Assembly: GCA_013361525.1 (NCBI GenBank)
Contig: JABFXY010000214.1
Span: 1 to 39,630 of the forward strand
Reading direction: 5' to 3'
Length of the DNA: 39,630 bases
Source of the DNA: Polyangiaceae bacterium
Lineage (GTDB): Bacteria; Myxococcota_A; Polyangia; Polyangiales; Polyangiaceae
Part shown: positions 7,774 to 18,000 of the stretch, one piece after another
Layout of the letters: each line of letters starts with the position of its first letter
How positions within the stretch are numbered: position 1 is the stretch's first letter
Translations under genes and position numbers: made by a program
The notes under the pieces: generated by a model
Seen by the model: only the letters and a program-made list of their open reading frames with translations
The model's database searches: none
Told to the model about the DNA's origin: nothing

Positions 7774-7884
7774 TTGGAAGCAAGAAGGTCCGGCGCGACA
7801 CCGGCCCCATCCCCGGGCGAAGGTACCGGCGTCGACCGGCCGAAGCTAGGGCGCCTAACGATGCGAGGGAGACGCCGTCGCGTT

Positions 7885-7916
7885 CGGCAGATCCTGTGCG
7901 GCAGATCCTGTGCGGC
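7885..7916. repeat. Two and a half tandem copies of a 14-bp unit
   Basis: GGCAGATCCTGTGC repeats at 7887 and 7901 and starts a third, broken copy (GGCATGTGCGG). It sits in the 283-base gap 7774-8056, upstream of the caspase-like gene. The rest of this gap shows no gene, only GC-rich sequence. Confidence 0.5.
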
Positions 7917-8056
7917 ATGTGCGGCTCCGAGGCCGCACACTCGGCGCACGCACCGATTTGGCTCGATCATGCGCGCCGTGCGGGCGGGGGGCACCGGAAC
8001 GGTGCTTGCTGAGCTGCGCACGCGCCGTTCATTCGCGCCCGAAGATGGAGGAACGC

Positions 8057-10165
8057 ATGCCCTCGAAGCTCGCCGCTCAATCCGATATCCCCGCCGAGAT
8101 CAGGCCCGTCGTCGACGAGGCCGTGAAGCTGTTCTCACGCCTCGGCGGTTGCGCGCTGCTGGTCGGTGTCGAGGACTACCGTCGCTTCGACCCCTCCGGC
8201 GCCAAGGATCTGCGCGCCGGGCGGAACGATGTGCTCGCGCTGTGGAAGGTGTGTCGACGGCTCGGATACAGGTTCATCCGTGTGCTCACGACGCCGCGAC
8301 TGACGCTCGAGGAGATCGTCCAGGCGGAGGTGGAGCTGGCCGCCGAGCGGGATGCAGCGGTGGACCGGGCGGAGGTGCAGCGGCGCGTCGAGGGCTGGGG
8401 CCTCTTCGATCCTTCCCTGCAGCCGCACGGGGAGCTACGTATGAACGGCGAGCCGCGCGAGGTGGCGGGGGTGCTGCGGCATTGGGATTCGCGCGAGATG
8501 ACCGCGTACGCCGGTGAGGCATCCTCGGCGGAGATCGAAGCGGGTGCGCGCTGGCTCGCGGAGAAGCTCGGTGTTCGCGTCTGCCTCGAATGGAATGATT
8601 GGCGGCTCAAGAAGACGTGGTCGCAGCCGGGACTGTTCGCGTATTCCGGGCACGGCGCCCGCTTGTCGGGTGACGGCGATCTGTTCCTTTGCCCGACCAA
8701 CACGCGCACGACCGAAAGCGGCGGCCTCGAAGGCGCCATTTCGTTTTCGGCGTTGCGCGAGATCTTCGATGCGGAAGGCGCCGCCGAGGCATTGACGGTG
8801 CTGCTCGATTGTTGTTTTGCCGGCGCGGGTTCACCCGCGAGCGCGAGTGAAGCTCGGTCACGCGCCGCGACGACGCTCGCCGGGTCCAGCATCATGTCGA
8901 GCGAACCGCCGGCTCACGAGATCGGCGGCCGTGTGTTTTGCGCCGCGCCGCGCGACGAGCAGGCATTCCAATCCGTGCTCGGGGGCAAATGGCACGGCGC
9001 GTTCACGTGGGCGATGACCGTCGCGCTCGAGCAGTGGAAGAACCACACGTCCAACGGCTTTTCCCACAGCAGTATGTCCCATGCGGAGCTTCTCGTGCGG
9101 ACGAGGATGCTCCTCCAAGCGCTGTCGTTCGATCAGCATCCGATGCTCGTCGACGACCTCGGTGATATGCCGGTGTTTCACCGCGCTGGTGAACAGACTT
9201 GCAAGACGTCGCCGCTACCGACGGCGGATCGACGCCACATCCAGGCAGACCCGACGGGGGACAAGGGCTTTGCCTATTACAAGCTCTACGCGAACGGCAA
9301 GCTCGTGGCGCAGATCGTGTCGAACTTCGAGCATCCGAGCCTCGAGCGCAACACGGAGTATTGGAAGATCGAAGGCACCGCGCTCAATACCAACAACCTC
9401 GGAGAGGTAACCATCGAGCGCAATGCTCAATTGGCGGAGCTGCCGTTTTCGGCTCAATCCGCGAGCTTCACCTGTCCGGTTCAGCCGGTGTGGTCGAGCG
9501 GCTCGGTAGAAGGCTGGTATCTCGTCTCGACGGACACCAGCGGCAGGCTCGCATACGGCCTCTCCGTCGATGTCGCTTCACGAGACGGCATATGGTCGGG
9601 CTCGATCCGCTGGATCACCGACGGTTCGGCTCGGGTCTTCAAGCTCGATGGAAGAACGGCAGGCCAATCATTCGGCACCAATGCGGCCACGACATCGGTA
9701 GATCTGTCGCCGCACAATCTGGTGATGCCGCTCACCAACCTTCTTCTTCAGGGCAAGAACGGGCGCAGGGTCACCGAACACACCGGGTACAACTACGCAC
9801 GCTGGAATGGCGATCGCGCGATACAACACCAGCTCGTACACGTATCGGGAAACGGCGGGCTTCGCGTCGGGGACACGGTCTACATCCGAACCACGGAGTC
9901 CACCGAGAACAACAAGCTCAGCGCCGAGACCCAGTTCAACCTCGCCTATGACTCCCACTCGCGGGACTCGGAGGAATGGACGATCGAGAGCCCGACGCGC
10001 GCCACCGGTCAGCTCATTCGACATGGCGAAGCGGTTCGATTTCGAAGCAAGCGCCAGAACCGGTTGCTCTCCCAAGAATCCGATGGATACCTCGGTACGC
10101 GCCTCAGCAGCACCGAAGAGCCTGCGAAGAACCTGGGCGTCGATTGGCTCCTGGTTCTGCCGTAA
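8057..10165 (+). CDS. Caspase-like (C14/metacaspase-type) protease with large C-terminal region
   Basis: A 702-residue protein. The N-terminal 400 residues show the caspase-hemoglobinase fold: the first strand LLVGVEDY (34-41), then the catalytic His199 in AYSGHGA, and the nucleophile in LLDCCFAGAG, where Cys253 takes the usual place and Cys252 is an extra neighbour. Caspase-like proteases cut after basic or acidic residues and usually act in cytoplasmic signalling or cell death. The C-terminal 300 residues contain segments such as VGDTVYIRTTES and LLSQESDGYLGTRLSS that look like a beta-trefoil (ricin/fascin-like) repeat; this is tentative. There is no signal peptide. GGAGG at 8047-8051 supports ATG 8057 over the in-frame ATG at 8045. 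It converges on the kinase gene with nine bases between stops, which may link them functionally. Confidence 0.82.
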   Translation: MPSKLAAQSDIPAEIRPVVDEAVKLFSRLGGCALLVGVEDYRRFDPSGAKDLRAGRNDVLALWKVCRRLGYRFIRVLTTPRLTLEEIVQAEVELAAERDAAVDRAEVQRRVEGWGLFDPSLQPHGELRMNGEPREVAGVLRHWDSREMTAYAGEASSAEIEAGARWLAEKLGVRVCLEWNDWRLKKTWSQPGLFAYSGHGARLSGDGDLFLCPTNTRTTESGGLEGAISFSALREIFDAEGAAEALTVLLDCCFAGAGSPASASEARSRAATTLAGSSIMSSEPPAHEIGGRVFCAAPRDEQAFQSVLGGKWHGAFTWAMTVALEQWKNHTSNGFSHSSMSHAELLVRTRMLLQALSFDQHPMLVDDLGDMPVFHRAGEQTCKTSPLPTADRRHIQADPTGDKGFAYYKLYANGKLVAQIVSNFEHPSLERNTEYWKIEGTALNTNNLGEVTIERNAQLAELPFSAQSASFTCPVQPVWSSGSVEGWYLVSTDTSGRLAYGLSVDVASRDGIWSGSIRWITDGSARVFKLDGRTAGQSFGTNAATTSVDLSPHNLVMPLTNLLLQGKNGRRVTEHTGYNYARWNGDRAIQHQLVHVSGNGGLRVGDTVYIRTTESTENNKLSAETQFNLAYDSHSRDSEEWTIESPTRATGQLIRHGEAVRFRSKRQNRLLSQESDGYLGTRLSSTEEPAKNLGVDWLLVLP

Positions 10166-10174
10166 GACCTGAGC

Positions 10175-12676
10175 TCAGCGCGCGGTTCGCACCAGCCGAA
10201 AACCGAAGCTCTGCCGGCGAAGATCGGGACGGCCGCCGAACCGCGCCGCCGCCCGCCCGCTGATCATCATGGCCGTCCAGGCGCCGCCCTTGATCACACG
10301 AAAGTCCGGGTCCTGGGCGGCGGCCGGCTCGATGCGGAGACGGTCACTTTCAATCGAAGGCCCCGCGTGTTTCCACAGGTTGATACACCAATCCCGTGTA
10401 TTGCCTGCGAGACCGCGAATACCATAAGGGCTTTCGTCGTAGGGGTGAGCGATCACGACCTCGCGCGCGGCGGCGGTCGGCCGCGTATCGGTCACGCAGG
10501 CAAACGTCGGCTCGTTCTGATCGCCCCACGGGAGCAAACGGCCGTCGACACCACGTGCCGCCTTCTCGCGCTCGAGCTCGTCGGGCAACCGCCACGACTG
10601 CCCCGTCGTCTTCGCGAGCCAATGTGCATGAGCCATTGCACCATGCCAATCGACCAAAACGACGGGCCTATCGAGCTCCTCTTGCGCCGAGCCCGGCGGA
10701 AGCTCGAAGACACCTCGGGGACCGCGAAGGAAGAGCGGCTCTCCCGCGTTGTCCGATCCCTCGTGCCCTTTGGGGCACGCGCCGAGCGCCTCGACCTCAC
10801 GCCCATGCGCGATCAGGTCATTCAGAAATGTCAGGTACTCGCCTGTGGTGACCGGGTAGCGCCGCATGACGAAGGCGTCGATCCACACGCGCCTTCGGGG
10901 CAAGCTGTCGGGTGTCGCTTCGTCGCCGCCAACCCAACACCAACCGGCAGGCACATAGACGTCGTCTGGACCGAGCGAGCCCAGCCGGGGGAGGACGATC
11001 GGATACGGCGCTGTTTCTCCCGGTGCGCATCCATCCCAATGCGCGTCTCGCTCGACCAATACCGGGTAGCGCACCTCGACGCAGCCCGGTGCGCGCAATC
11101 GAAGGACATAGCTCCCTCTCGACAGCGGCGCTGCGACCAGGGGCGTCGAGCCGAGCGCGCGCGTCTCCACCGCGACCAAGCGGCGGTCGACGAGCTCGAG
11201 TCGCTCCGAGATCAGCTCTGCTCCTGGTGGCTCGGTGACCAGCGTGAGCCTGCCTTCACCTCGCAAGAACGCCGCATGGCGCCCGCGATCGTGAATGCGC
11301 AACATCTCCTCTGCGCGCGCCGCCTCGTCGTCCCGGCGTGCGCCCTCGGCCTCGACGAGACGGGCGCGGTGATGATCGGCGAGCATCGCATGCGCCTCGG
11401 CGAGATCCGGATCGATGCTGAGCGCGCCCTGCACGGCCTCCATCCATCGCGTCTCGGCGAGCGCCGCCGCTCTGCTCGCGCGCGCGGCTTCGTCCTCGAG
11501 GGCCCACGCGGGACGCTTTTTGTCGACCGGATCGAACGAGCGAAGGTCGGCTCGAAGGGTCTGCGCCTTCGCCTCGGCATCCGCCGCGCTCGCACGGTGC
11601 TCGGCGATCTCGGGCTCGAACGACCTCGCGTGCTCGAGCGCTGCGAGCGCCTGTTCGCGACGCCGCACGCCGTCGAGCCATGCGACGACATCGTTCGCGA
11701 GGGCCGCCGCGCTCGGGTATCGCTTATCGATCTCGCGATGCATCGCGCGCGTCACGATCGCGCCGAGCTCGTCAGGGACGGGTGGACCGCCGCGCGCAGC
11801 GTCCATGACGGGAGGCGGCGGACCACTGAGAAGCGAATGAATCACTTCTCGTGCGCCGCCGTCGCGGTACGGAGGCGCCCCGACGAGCAGGCAATACAGA
11901 ACGGCGCCGAGCGCGTACACGTCACTCGCAGGGCCGAGCGATGTGGAGTCACCACGCGCTTGCTCCGGCGCCATGAAAGCGGGCGTACCGACCACGTCCC
12001 CTTGTCGAGTCAGCCCGGCGGAACGCGCGTCCAAACGCACCGACGTCGAATCTGTCTTGTCGGTCCCGGCGCTCGTCGAACCCGCCACGTCGCGCAAAAG
12101 CTTCCGCGCAAGCCCCCAATCCATGACGAGCACTTCACCGAACTCACCGACCATCAGGTTCGCGGGTTTGAGATCGCGATGAACGATGCGCCGGCTGTGC
12201 GCGTAGGCCATCGCTTGCGAAATACGCGCGAACGCGTCGACCAGACGCCGGAAAGTGAAACCGTCGGACGTCGGGCGCCACGCATCGGGGCCCGATCCGG
12301 TGTGAAGCTCACGAATCACCGCAGCGAGCGTGCGACCGCGAACTTCTTTCATCGTGAACCACAAGCGACCATCGGGCAGCTCGCCGCGGTCGTGCAGCGA
12401 CACGATCCCAGGATGCTGGAGCTGCGCCGTAATGGTCGCTTCGGTGAGAAACCGCTGACGCAACTCCGGTCGCGCCGCGTGCTCTTTGCGCATCAGCTTC
12501 ATCGCGACGACGCGATCGAGCAGGGTGTCGCGCACGCGATGTACCTCGCCGAACGACCCTGCCGCGATGGGGCCCAGATCTTCGTAACGTGCTGGAAGGA
12601 CGACGACCTCGGGCGTGTCCGCCTGATCGGGGGTCGCCAAGGTCTGCTCCAAGGTGTCGTCATTCGCGGAAGGCAT
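10175..12676 (-). CDS. Ser/Thr protein kinase with PEGA and FGE-like domains
   Basis: An 833-residue fusion. The kinase domain (about 30-330) has the glycine loop AAGSFGEV, Lys60 in VAMKLM, HRDLKPAN with catalytic Asp168, DWG instead of DFG at 186-188, and APE. A charged helical region (about 340-475) follows, then a PEGA-like segment (LTLVTEPPGAELISERLELV) and a C-terminal FGE/SUMF1-like domain (about 590-830) ending VIKGGAWTAMMISGRAAARF. Catalytic FGEs carry cysteines in that last stretch; here there are none, so the domain probably binds a ligand instead of making formylglycine. No membrane helix is evident. GTG at 12682 is an alternative start. It diverges from an FHA regulator, a likely phosphorylation partner. 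Confidence 0.93.
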   Translation of the reverse strand: MPSANDDTLEQTLATPDQADTPEVVVLPARYEDLGPIAAGSFGEVHRVRDTLLDRVVAMKLMRKEHAARPELRQRFLTEATITAQLQHPGIVSLHDRGELPDGRLWFTMKEVRGRTLAAVIRELHTGSGPDAWRPTSDGFTFRRLVDAFARISQAMAYAHSRRIVHRDLKPANLMVGEFGEVLVMDWGLARKLLRDVAGSTSAGTDKTDSTSVRLDARSAGLTRQGDVVGTPAFMAPEQARGDSTSLGPASDVYALGAVLYCLLVGAPPYRDGGAREVIHSLLSGPPPPVMDAARGGPPVPDELGAIVTRAMHREIDKRYPSAAALANDVVAWLDGVRRREQALAALEHARSFEPEIAEHRASAADAEAKAQTLRADLRSFDPVDKKRPAWALEDEAARASRAAALAETRWMEAVQGALSIDPDLAEAHAMLADHHRARLVEAEGARRDDEAARAEEMLRIHDRGRHAAFLRGEGRLTLVTEPPGAELISERLELVDRRLVAVETRALGSTPLVAAPLSRGSYVLRLRAPGCVEVRYPVLVERDAHWDGCAPGETAPYPIVLPRLGSLGPDDVYVPAGWCWVGGDEATPDSLPRRRVWIDAFVMRRYPVTTGEYLTFLNDLIAHGREVEALGACPKGHEGSDNAGEPLFLRGPRGVFELPPGSAQEELDRPVVLVDWHGAMAHAHWLAKTTGQSWRLPDELEREKAARGVDGRLLPWGDQNEPTFACVTDTRPTAAAREVVIAHPYDESPYGIRGLAGNTRDWCINLWKHAGPSIESDRLRIEPAAAQDPDFRVIKGGAWTAMMISGRAAARFGGRPDLRRQSFGFRLVRTAR

Positions 12677-12755
12677 GGCCACATCGCGCTCGGGTGAGCC
12701 GGCGAGGCTACAGCATCGCGACGGCCTCGCATCCGGCTACCCTCTCGCGCTCGCC

Positions 12756-14231
12756 ATGGTCGATAGCCAGTCCACAGCCGACTTCGGAAGTGTCAGTGCA
12801 TCCGTGCTCGGTGGGCGCGACGAGGTGCTCGCGCTCGTCGTGGCGTGGGCGCCATTCGAGCCCGAGCGCGTCGGGGAGGTCGTTCTCTTCGAACCGAACG
12901 CGGGCGCGCAGATCCTCGGGCGCGGCGATCCAGGCGGCACGGCCAACAATCGCGCGTTGTTACGACGCCAGCGCCCGGGAACGACGTCACCCACCGGGCC
13001 TCTCTCGAGCCCTGGGCTGTCGCGGGAACAGCTGCGAATCCGCGTCGAGGCCGATCGCCTGCGGATTCAGCGTACCGGCAAATGCCCAATCGAGGTGGAC
13101 GGCGCCACCGTCGACGAATGCACGCTCGAACCGGGGAATACGCTGCTTCTGCGCGGGCAGATGTTGTTGTTGTGCACGCGCCGGCCGTGGACGATGGAGG
13201 CGCTCAGGCACGCTTCGCTGGCGCATGCTCCGGTGTTCGGAGCGGCCGATCGCTTCGGCATCGTCGGCGAGAGTCCCAGCACTTGGCGCTTGCGCGAGCG
13301 CATCGCGTGGACCGCCGCGGCCGACGAGCACACGCTGCTACTCGGTGGAAGCGGCTCGGGAAAGGAGCTTTGCGCGCGGGCCGTCCACGAGCTCTCCTCG
13401 CGGGCGAAGGGTTCGTTCGTCGCGCGCAACGCGGCGACGATTCCGGAGAGCCTCGTGGACGCCGAGCTCTTCGGCAACGTGAAGGGATACCCCAATCCAG
13501 GCATGCCCGAACGCACGGGGCTCGTGGGCGCCGCGCATCAAGGGACGCTCTTTTTGGACGAGATCGCCGAAATGCCGCTCGAGATTCAAGCGAACCTCCT
13601 GCGCGTTCTCGACGAAGGCGGCGAATACCACGCGCTCGGCGCGTCGACTGCCCGACGTTCGGACCTCCGGTTGATCGGCGCGACCAACCGCGATGCGACC
13701 GCGCTGAAACACGATCTCCTCGCGCGGCTCGTGGTGCGGCTCGAGGTGCCCGGACTCGACGAGCGCCGAGAGGACGTGCCGCTGCTCATCCGGCATTTGC
13801 TCGCGCGCGTCGCCGAAAAGAGCCCTCACGCCATGGATCGATTCATTGCCTCCACCGGCCAAACGGCAGGGCCGCGCATCGCTGCCGATCTCGTCACGCA
13901 CCTCCTCTTGCATTCGTACGAGACGAACATCCGCGAGCTCCACGCACTGTTATGGCAAGCGATGGCCGGGAGCTCGGGCAATGTCATCGGCTGGTCCGAG
14001 ACACCCAAAGCGAGAGAATCAGCGCCGCCGAAGCAGTCCGCCCCTCCGCTCGAAGAAGCAGCGCATCCCAAAGAGGAGCGCAGGGCAGAACCCACCGCAG
14101 ACGAAATCCGCGCGACCCTGGCGCGCCTCGACGGCAACATCCTGCATACCGCGCGCGCTCTCGGATTGAGCAGTCGCTATGTCCTTTATCGCCTGATGCG
14201 GCGCCACGGGATCGACCCCGACGCCCAATGA
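12756..14231 (+). CDS. FHA-AAA+-Fis regulator of the sigma-54 activator type with replaced GAFTGA loop
   Basis: A 491-residue regulator. An FHA-like domain lies at about 40-140 (ILGRGDPGG, then LSREQLRIRVEADRLRI, then the usual threshold for a phosphothreonine-binding beta sandwich). The AAA+ domain has Walker A GGSGSGKE (197-204) and Walker B LFLDEI (265-270), with an arginine-finger region after LLRVLDEGG. The loop that is GAFTGA in sigma-54 activators reads GYPNPG (244-249), so contact with sigma-54 is doubtful. A proline/glutamate linker leads to a Fis-type helix-turn-helix (LDGNILHTARALGLSSRYVL). The neighbouring divergent Ser/Thr kinase, 79 bases away, could phosphorylate a partner read by the FHA domain. 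ATG 12756 was chosen because upstream in-frame sequence lies in the kinase promoter. Confidence 0.88.
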   Translation: MVDSQSTADFGSVSASVLGGRDEVLALVVAWAPFEPERVGEVVLFEPNAGAQILGRGDPGGTANNRALLRRQRPGTTSPTGPLSSPGLSREQLRIRVEADRLRIQRTGKCPIEVDGATVDECTLEPGNTLLLRGQMLLLCTRRPWTMEALRHASLAHAPVFGAADRFGIVGESPSTWRLRERIAWTAAADEHTLLLGGSGSGKELCARAVHELSSRAKGSFVARNAATIPESLVDAELFGNVKGYPNPGMPERTGLVGAAHQGTLFLDEIAEMPLEIQANLLRVLDEGGEYHALGASTARRSDLRLIGATNRDATALKHDLLARLVVRLEVPGLDERREDVPLLIRHLLARVAEKSPHAMDRFIASTGQTAGPRIAADLVTHLLLHSYETNIRELHALLWQAMAGSSGNVIGWSETPKARESAPPKQSAPPLEEAAHPKEERRAEPTADEIRATLARLDGNILHTARALGLSSRYVLYRLMRRHGIDPDAQ

Positions 14232-14232
14232 G

Positions 14233-15018
14233 CTATCGGCTCTGGTGTCGAACGAGCAACGTTTCGGCGAGCTCCGAGAGGCTCGAAATCAGCTGCGGGT
14301 AGTGACGCGCGAATTGCTCGAGCAACGGCTCGTACCCGAACGGTAACAACGTTGCCCCATGCACGAGATCGCCAAACGTCGGCAGATCGACCGACGCGCG
14401 ATGAACCACGTCGCGGAGCGATTGCCATCGATGCTCGTGCTTTCGGTACGTGTGCCCCTCGGGTGCGGCGTCGATCGCTACGAGGAGCGCTCGTTCGAGC
14501 GGCGGGCCCTCGGAAGCGAACGACGCAGCCTTTCGCACCGAAACGTCGCCTCGCCCCTGAATGGTGACAGGCAGAACGAAGGGCCCGCGGCGCTCCCATC
14601 CCGTCCAGCATTCGAATGCCACCTCGACGAGGCCACGCGCGACCAGCCCGATAATGGCGCCAATGAACGCGCCGGTCGCGACATCGCGCGCATTCGACGC
14701 CTCCACTTCATGCGGATAGGGGACGACGTGCACGGATGAGAACGCGCGAAAGTCGTCCGCGAGGTCGACCGCGCGAAGGGCGTGAAGCGACCGGCGATGG
14801 GCCGCTCCTTCGACCGGCTTGCCGCGCCGCACAATGATGTACCCGGTCGTTCCAGTCAGCTCGTCGTGGAGCTCGTATCGATTGTCCGGTTGGTCTGGTC
14901 GTTGGGACCATCGCGTCCGCGAGCCGTCGGCGCCGCAGCCGGCGCATTGCCGGGCCGACGTCTCGTGCCCACAGCTCGCACAGAGTCTGAATCGAATTTC
15001 AGGCACGTCCCTTCCCAT
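14233..15018 (-). CDS. Unknown protein with N-terminal zinc ribbon
   Basis: A 261-residue protein. Cysteines 13, 16, 25 and 28 (CASCGHETSARQCAGCG) form a compact zinc ribbon. The rest is not recognised; it includes a glycine-rich hydrophobic stretch TGAFIGAIIGLVARGLVEVAF-like (about 115-135), which could be a membrane-contact helix, and a helical C-terminus (YEPLLEQFARHYPQLISSLS). There is no signal peptide. It ends two bases after the stop of the FHA regulator on the other strand and diverges from the subtilisin gene, with 57 bases between starts. ATG 15018. Confidence 0.65.
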   Translation of the reverse strand: MGRDVPEIRFRLCASCGHETSARQCAGCGADGSRTRWSQRPDQPDNRYELHDELTGTTGYIIVRRGKPVEGAAHRRSLHALRAVDLADDFRAFSSVHVVPYPHEVEASNARDVATGAFIGAIIGLVARGLVEVAFECWTGWERRGPFVLPVTIQGRGDVSVRKAASFASEGPPLERALLVAIDAAPEGHTYRKHEHRWQSLRDVVHRASVDLPTFGDLVHGATLLPFGYEPLLEQFARHYPQLISSLSELAETLLVRHQSR

Positions 15019-15075
15019 TACGGTCGTTCCACTCTCGCGGCGGGGCGGGGGCTGTTCTATCTCGTTCGCGAGAGC

Positions 15076-18000
15076 ATGCGGTCCTTACCCTTCATCTTCG
15101 CGCTCGGGCTCGGTGTCTTCGGTGTGGCGGCGTGCGCGCCCAACGACCCCCCGGACGAAGCGCCTGAGCCGACCGCACCTGCCAGCGCTCCCATCTCGAA
15201 GGGCTCGGTCGCTCCGTATTTCGTCGTCCTCGACGGCCCGAGCGCCTCGCAGATGATCCCGCACGGCCTCGATCCTCGCTCGAAAACGGCCGGCGACATC
15301 ACGAAGAAGCGCGTGAGGGAGATCGAGGCGGAGCAGGCGGCGATCGAGCCGCAACTCGTCGCGCACGGCGCAGAGGTCATCGCGCGCATCTCGCGTCTCG
15401 CGAACATGGTCGAGGTCCTCGTCGACGAGGCGGGCGCCAAACGCATCGCGAAGCTTCACGGGGTCCAACGTGTCGAGCTTGTCCCGCTCCTCGAGCGCTC
15501 GCTCGCCTCGGCAGTCCCGCTCGTCGGTGCGACGAATGCGTGGACATTGAGCCCGGGCGTCACGGGCGATGGCATCCGGATCGGTATCATCGACTCGGGT
15601 ATCGACTACACACATGCGGACTTTGGCGGCCCCGGCACGATCGAGGCCTACCAAGGAAACGACACCACGCTCATCGAGCCCGGCACCTTCCCCACTGCGA
15701 AGGTCATCGGTGGCCTTGATTTCGTGGGCGACGATTACGACGCATCGGGCGCAGAGGGCTCGGCAACCGCGCACTCCGATCCGGATCCGCTCGACTGCTC
15801 GACAACGTTGGGCGAGCAAATCTCGGGCGGGCACGGCACGCACGTGTCCGGCATCGCCGCCGGCCAAGGTGTCCTCGCCGACGGCGCGACCTACGCAGGC
15901 CCTTACAACTCCAGCGTCGATCTCGACACCTTCCGCGTCGCTCCCGGCGTGGCGCCCGAAGCCAAGCTATTCGCGCTGAAGATCTTCGGATGTCACGGCT
16001 CGACGGCGTACCTGGCGTCCGCGCTCGATCGCGCCGCCGACCCGAACAACGACGGAGTTTTCGACGATCGACTCGACGTCGTGAACGGCTCGCTGGGTAC
16101 GGGCTACGCCCTCGGAACGACCGCCGTCGGAGGGATGATGACCGAGCTCACCAGCGTCGGCACGCTCGTCGTCGCGGCTGCGGGCAACGATCGGCAGAAC
16201 TTCTTCTCGGTCGGATCACCTGGCACCTACGCCGAAGTCCTCGCGGTCGCCGGCACGTCCGACAACAAGTTCTTCTCCTTGCGCGTCACCACGCCGACTG
16301 GAGAGATTGCCTATCCCGCCGCCGAGTCGATGTTCAGCGCGCGGCTCATTACCTACGGCCCAGTGAGCGCGCCAATCGTGCAGGCAGACCCGCCGCTCGC
16401 GTGTGGACCGCTCACGAACGCCGCCGACATTGCCGGCAAGATCGCGCTCATCGATCGAGGCACCTGCCCGTTCGTCGACAAGACTGCCAATGCGGAAGCA
16501 GCCGGCGCGCTCGCCGTCATCGTCGTCGACGACGAGGATCAAGCGCTCCCGTTTGCGATGTCGGGCGATCCCGGATCGAGCAACATCCCTGCATTGCTCG
16601 TCACGCTCGACAACGGAACGGAGCTGAAAACATTGCTCACCTCCGGTGTAGCCCCCGCCGAGCTCGACCCCGCGGACATCTACACAGGGCCGGGCGCGGA
16701 GCTCCTCGCCGGCTTCTCCTCGCGCGGGCCGAGCCCGATTGATCTGCGCATGAAGCCCGAGATCGCGGCGCCCGGTATCTTGGATTCAGCGGCCTGCGGC
16801 TCGGGCAATGCCGCGGTCCCGAACGGGGGGACGAGCATGGCGAGCCCCATGGTCGCAGGCGGCGCGGCGCTCGTGCGGCAAGCGCATCCCGACCTAGGCC
16901 CGATGGAGGTGAAAGCCCTCCTCATGAACGCCGCGGCGCCGCTCTCGGATCTCGCGGGCGTCAAATACGGCACGAGCGTCGTCGGCGCGGGTCGCATGGA
17001 TGTCGCCAAAGCGGTGAAGCTTCAGACGACCGCTGCCACCGACCTCGCGGCGGGCGAGATCGGCGTCTCGTTCGGATCGATTGCGGTGTCGAATCCGGTC
17101 GAGGTCGAAAAGACCTTCACCGTCACGAACCACGGCGCGACCGCCTCGAGCTTCGAGCTGACGGTCGACCCGACCTACGAGCTCTCCGGCGCGACGATCG
17201 TCGTCGAGCCTTCCTCGATCGATCTCGAGGCTGGCGCGTCCGCTGTCGTCACCATGACGCTCGCGCTCGATCCGGTCGCGCTGGGCAACGCGGGGCCGGA
17301 CCCCGGAACGCCTGCAATGCAGGGCAACCAAGAGCCGGAGCCGCGCCATTACCTCAACCAAACGAGCGGCGTCGTGCGGCTGCATCCGCAAGTAGGCGAT
17401 GACCTCGTCTTGCCGTACACGGGCGCGGTGCGCGCGGCATCGTCGGGCACGGGGACCTTCGCGCCGACGTGTGAAGACGATCCCGCGAAGGCGACCATCG
17501 ACGTCGAGGGAGAGGGCGCGCATCCGGCGCCGACGGTTACGGTCCTTTCCCTCGCGGCGACCGACGATGCGGATCCCGATAGCGAAACCGATCCCGGCGC
17601 CGCGCAAGCGGATTTGCTCGCAGTCGGCGTCGCGACCGATCGCGCGACCGCGGCCGACGGCGAGGCCAAGGTGTATTTCGGGCTCGTCGTGAATGGTCCG
17701 TGGACGACACCGGCGCGCGGTCCCATCAGCGTCGTGAAGGTCCAAGTCGATTGCGACGAGACCAGCGGATACGACTTCGAGATCCGCACCGAAGCCCGCA
17801 ATCCGCAGGGCCCGTTCCGCGACGCGCTCATCGCGAGCACGTACAACATGGACAGCGACGAACGCCTGGGGCGTTTCCCGGTCAACATCCTGCGACCCGA
17901 CGTCGCCTCGACCTATCCATTCAACAGCACGGTGCTCGTCCTCAGCGCGTCGTTCGCCGATCTCGGGCTCGACGGCGACGACCTGAACATCAAGTTCCGC

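Noticed and set aside
7826..7860. Another attC site near GTACCGGCGTCGACC and GCGCCTAACG.
   Set aside because: The words are in the wrong order and strand relation, no R' core lies at the right distance and no cassette gene adjoins.
10367..12697. A very long plus-strand reading frame opposite the kinase gene.
   Set aside because: It is an antisense shadow in GC-rich DNA; its product is rich in Arg, has no domain, and the kinase on the other strand is certain.
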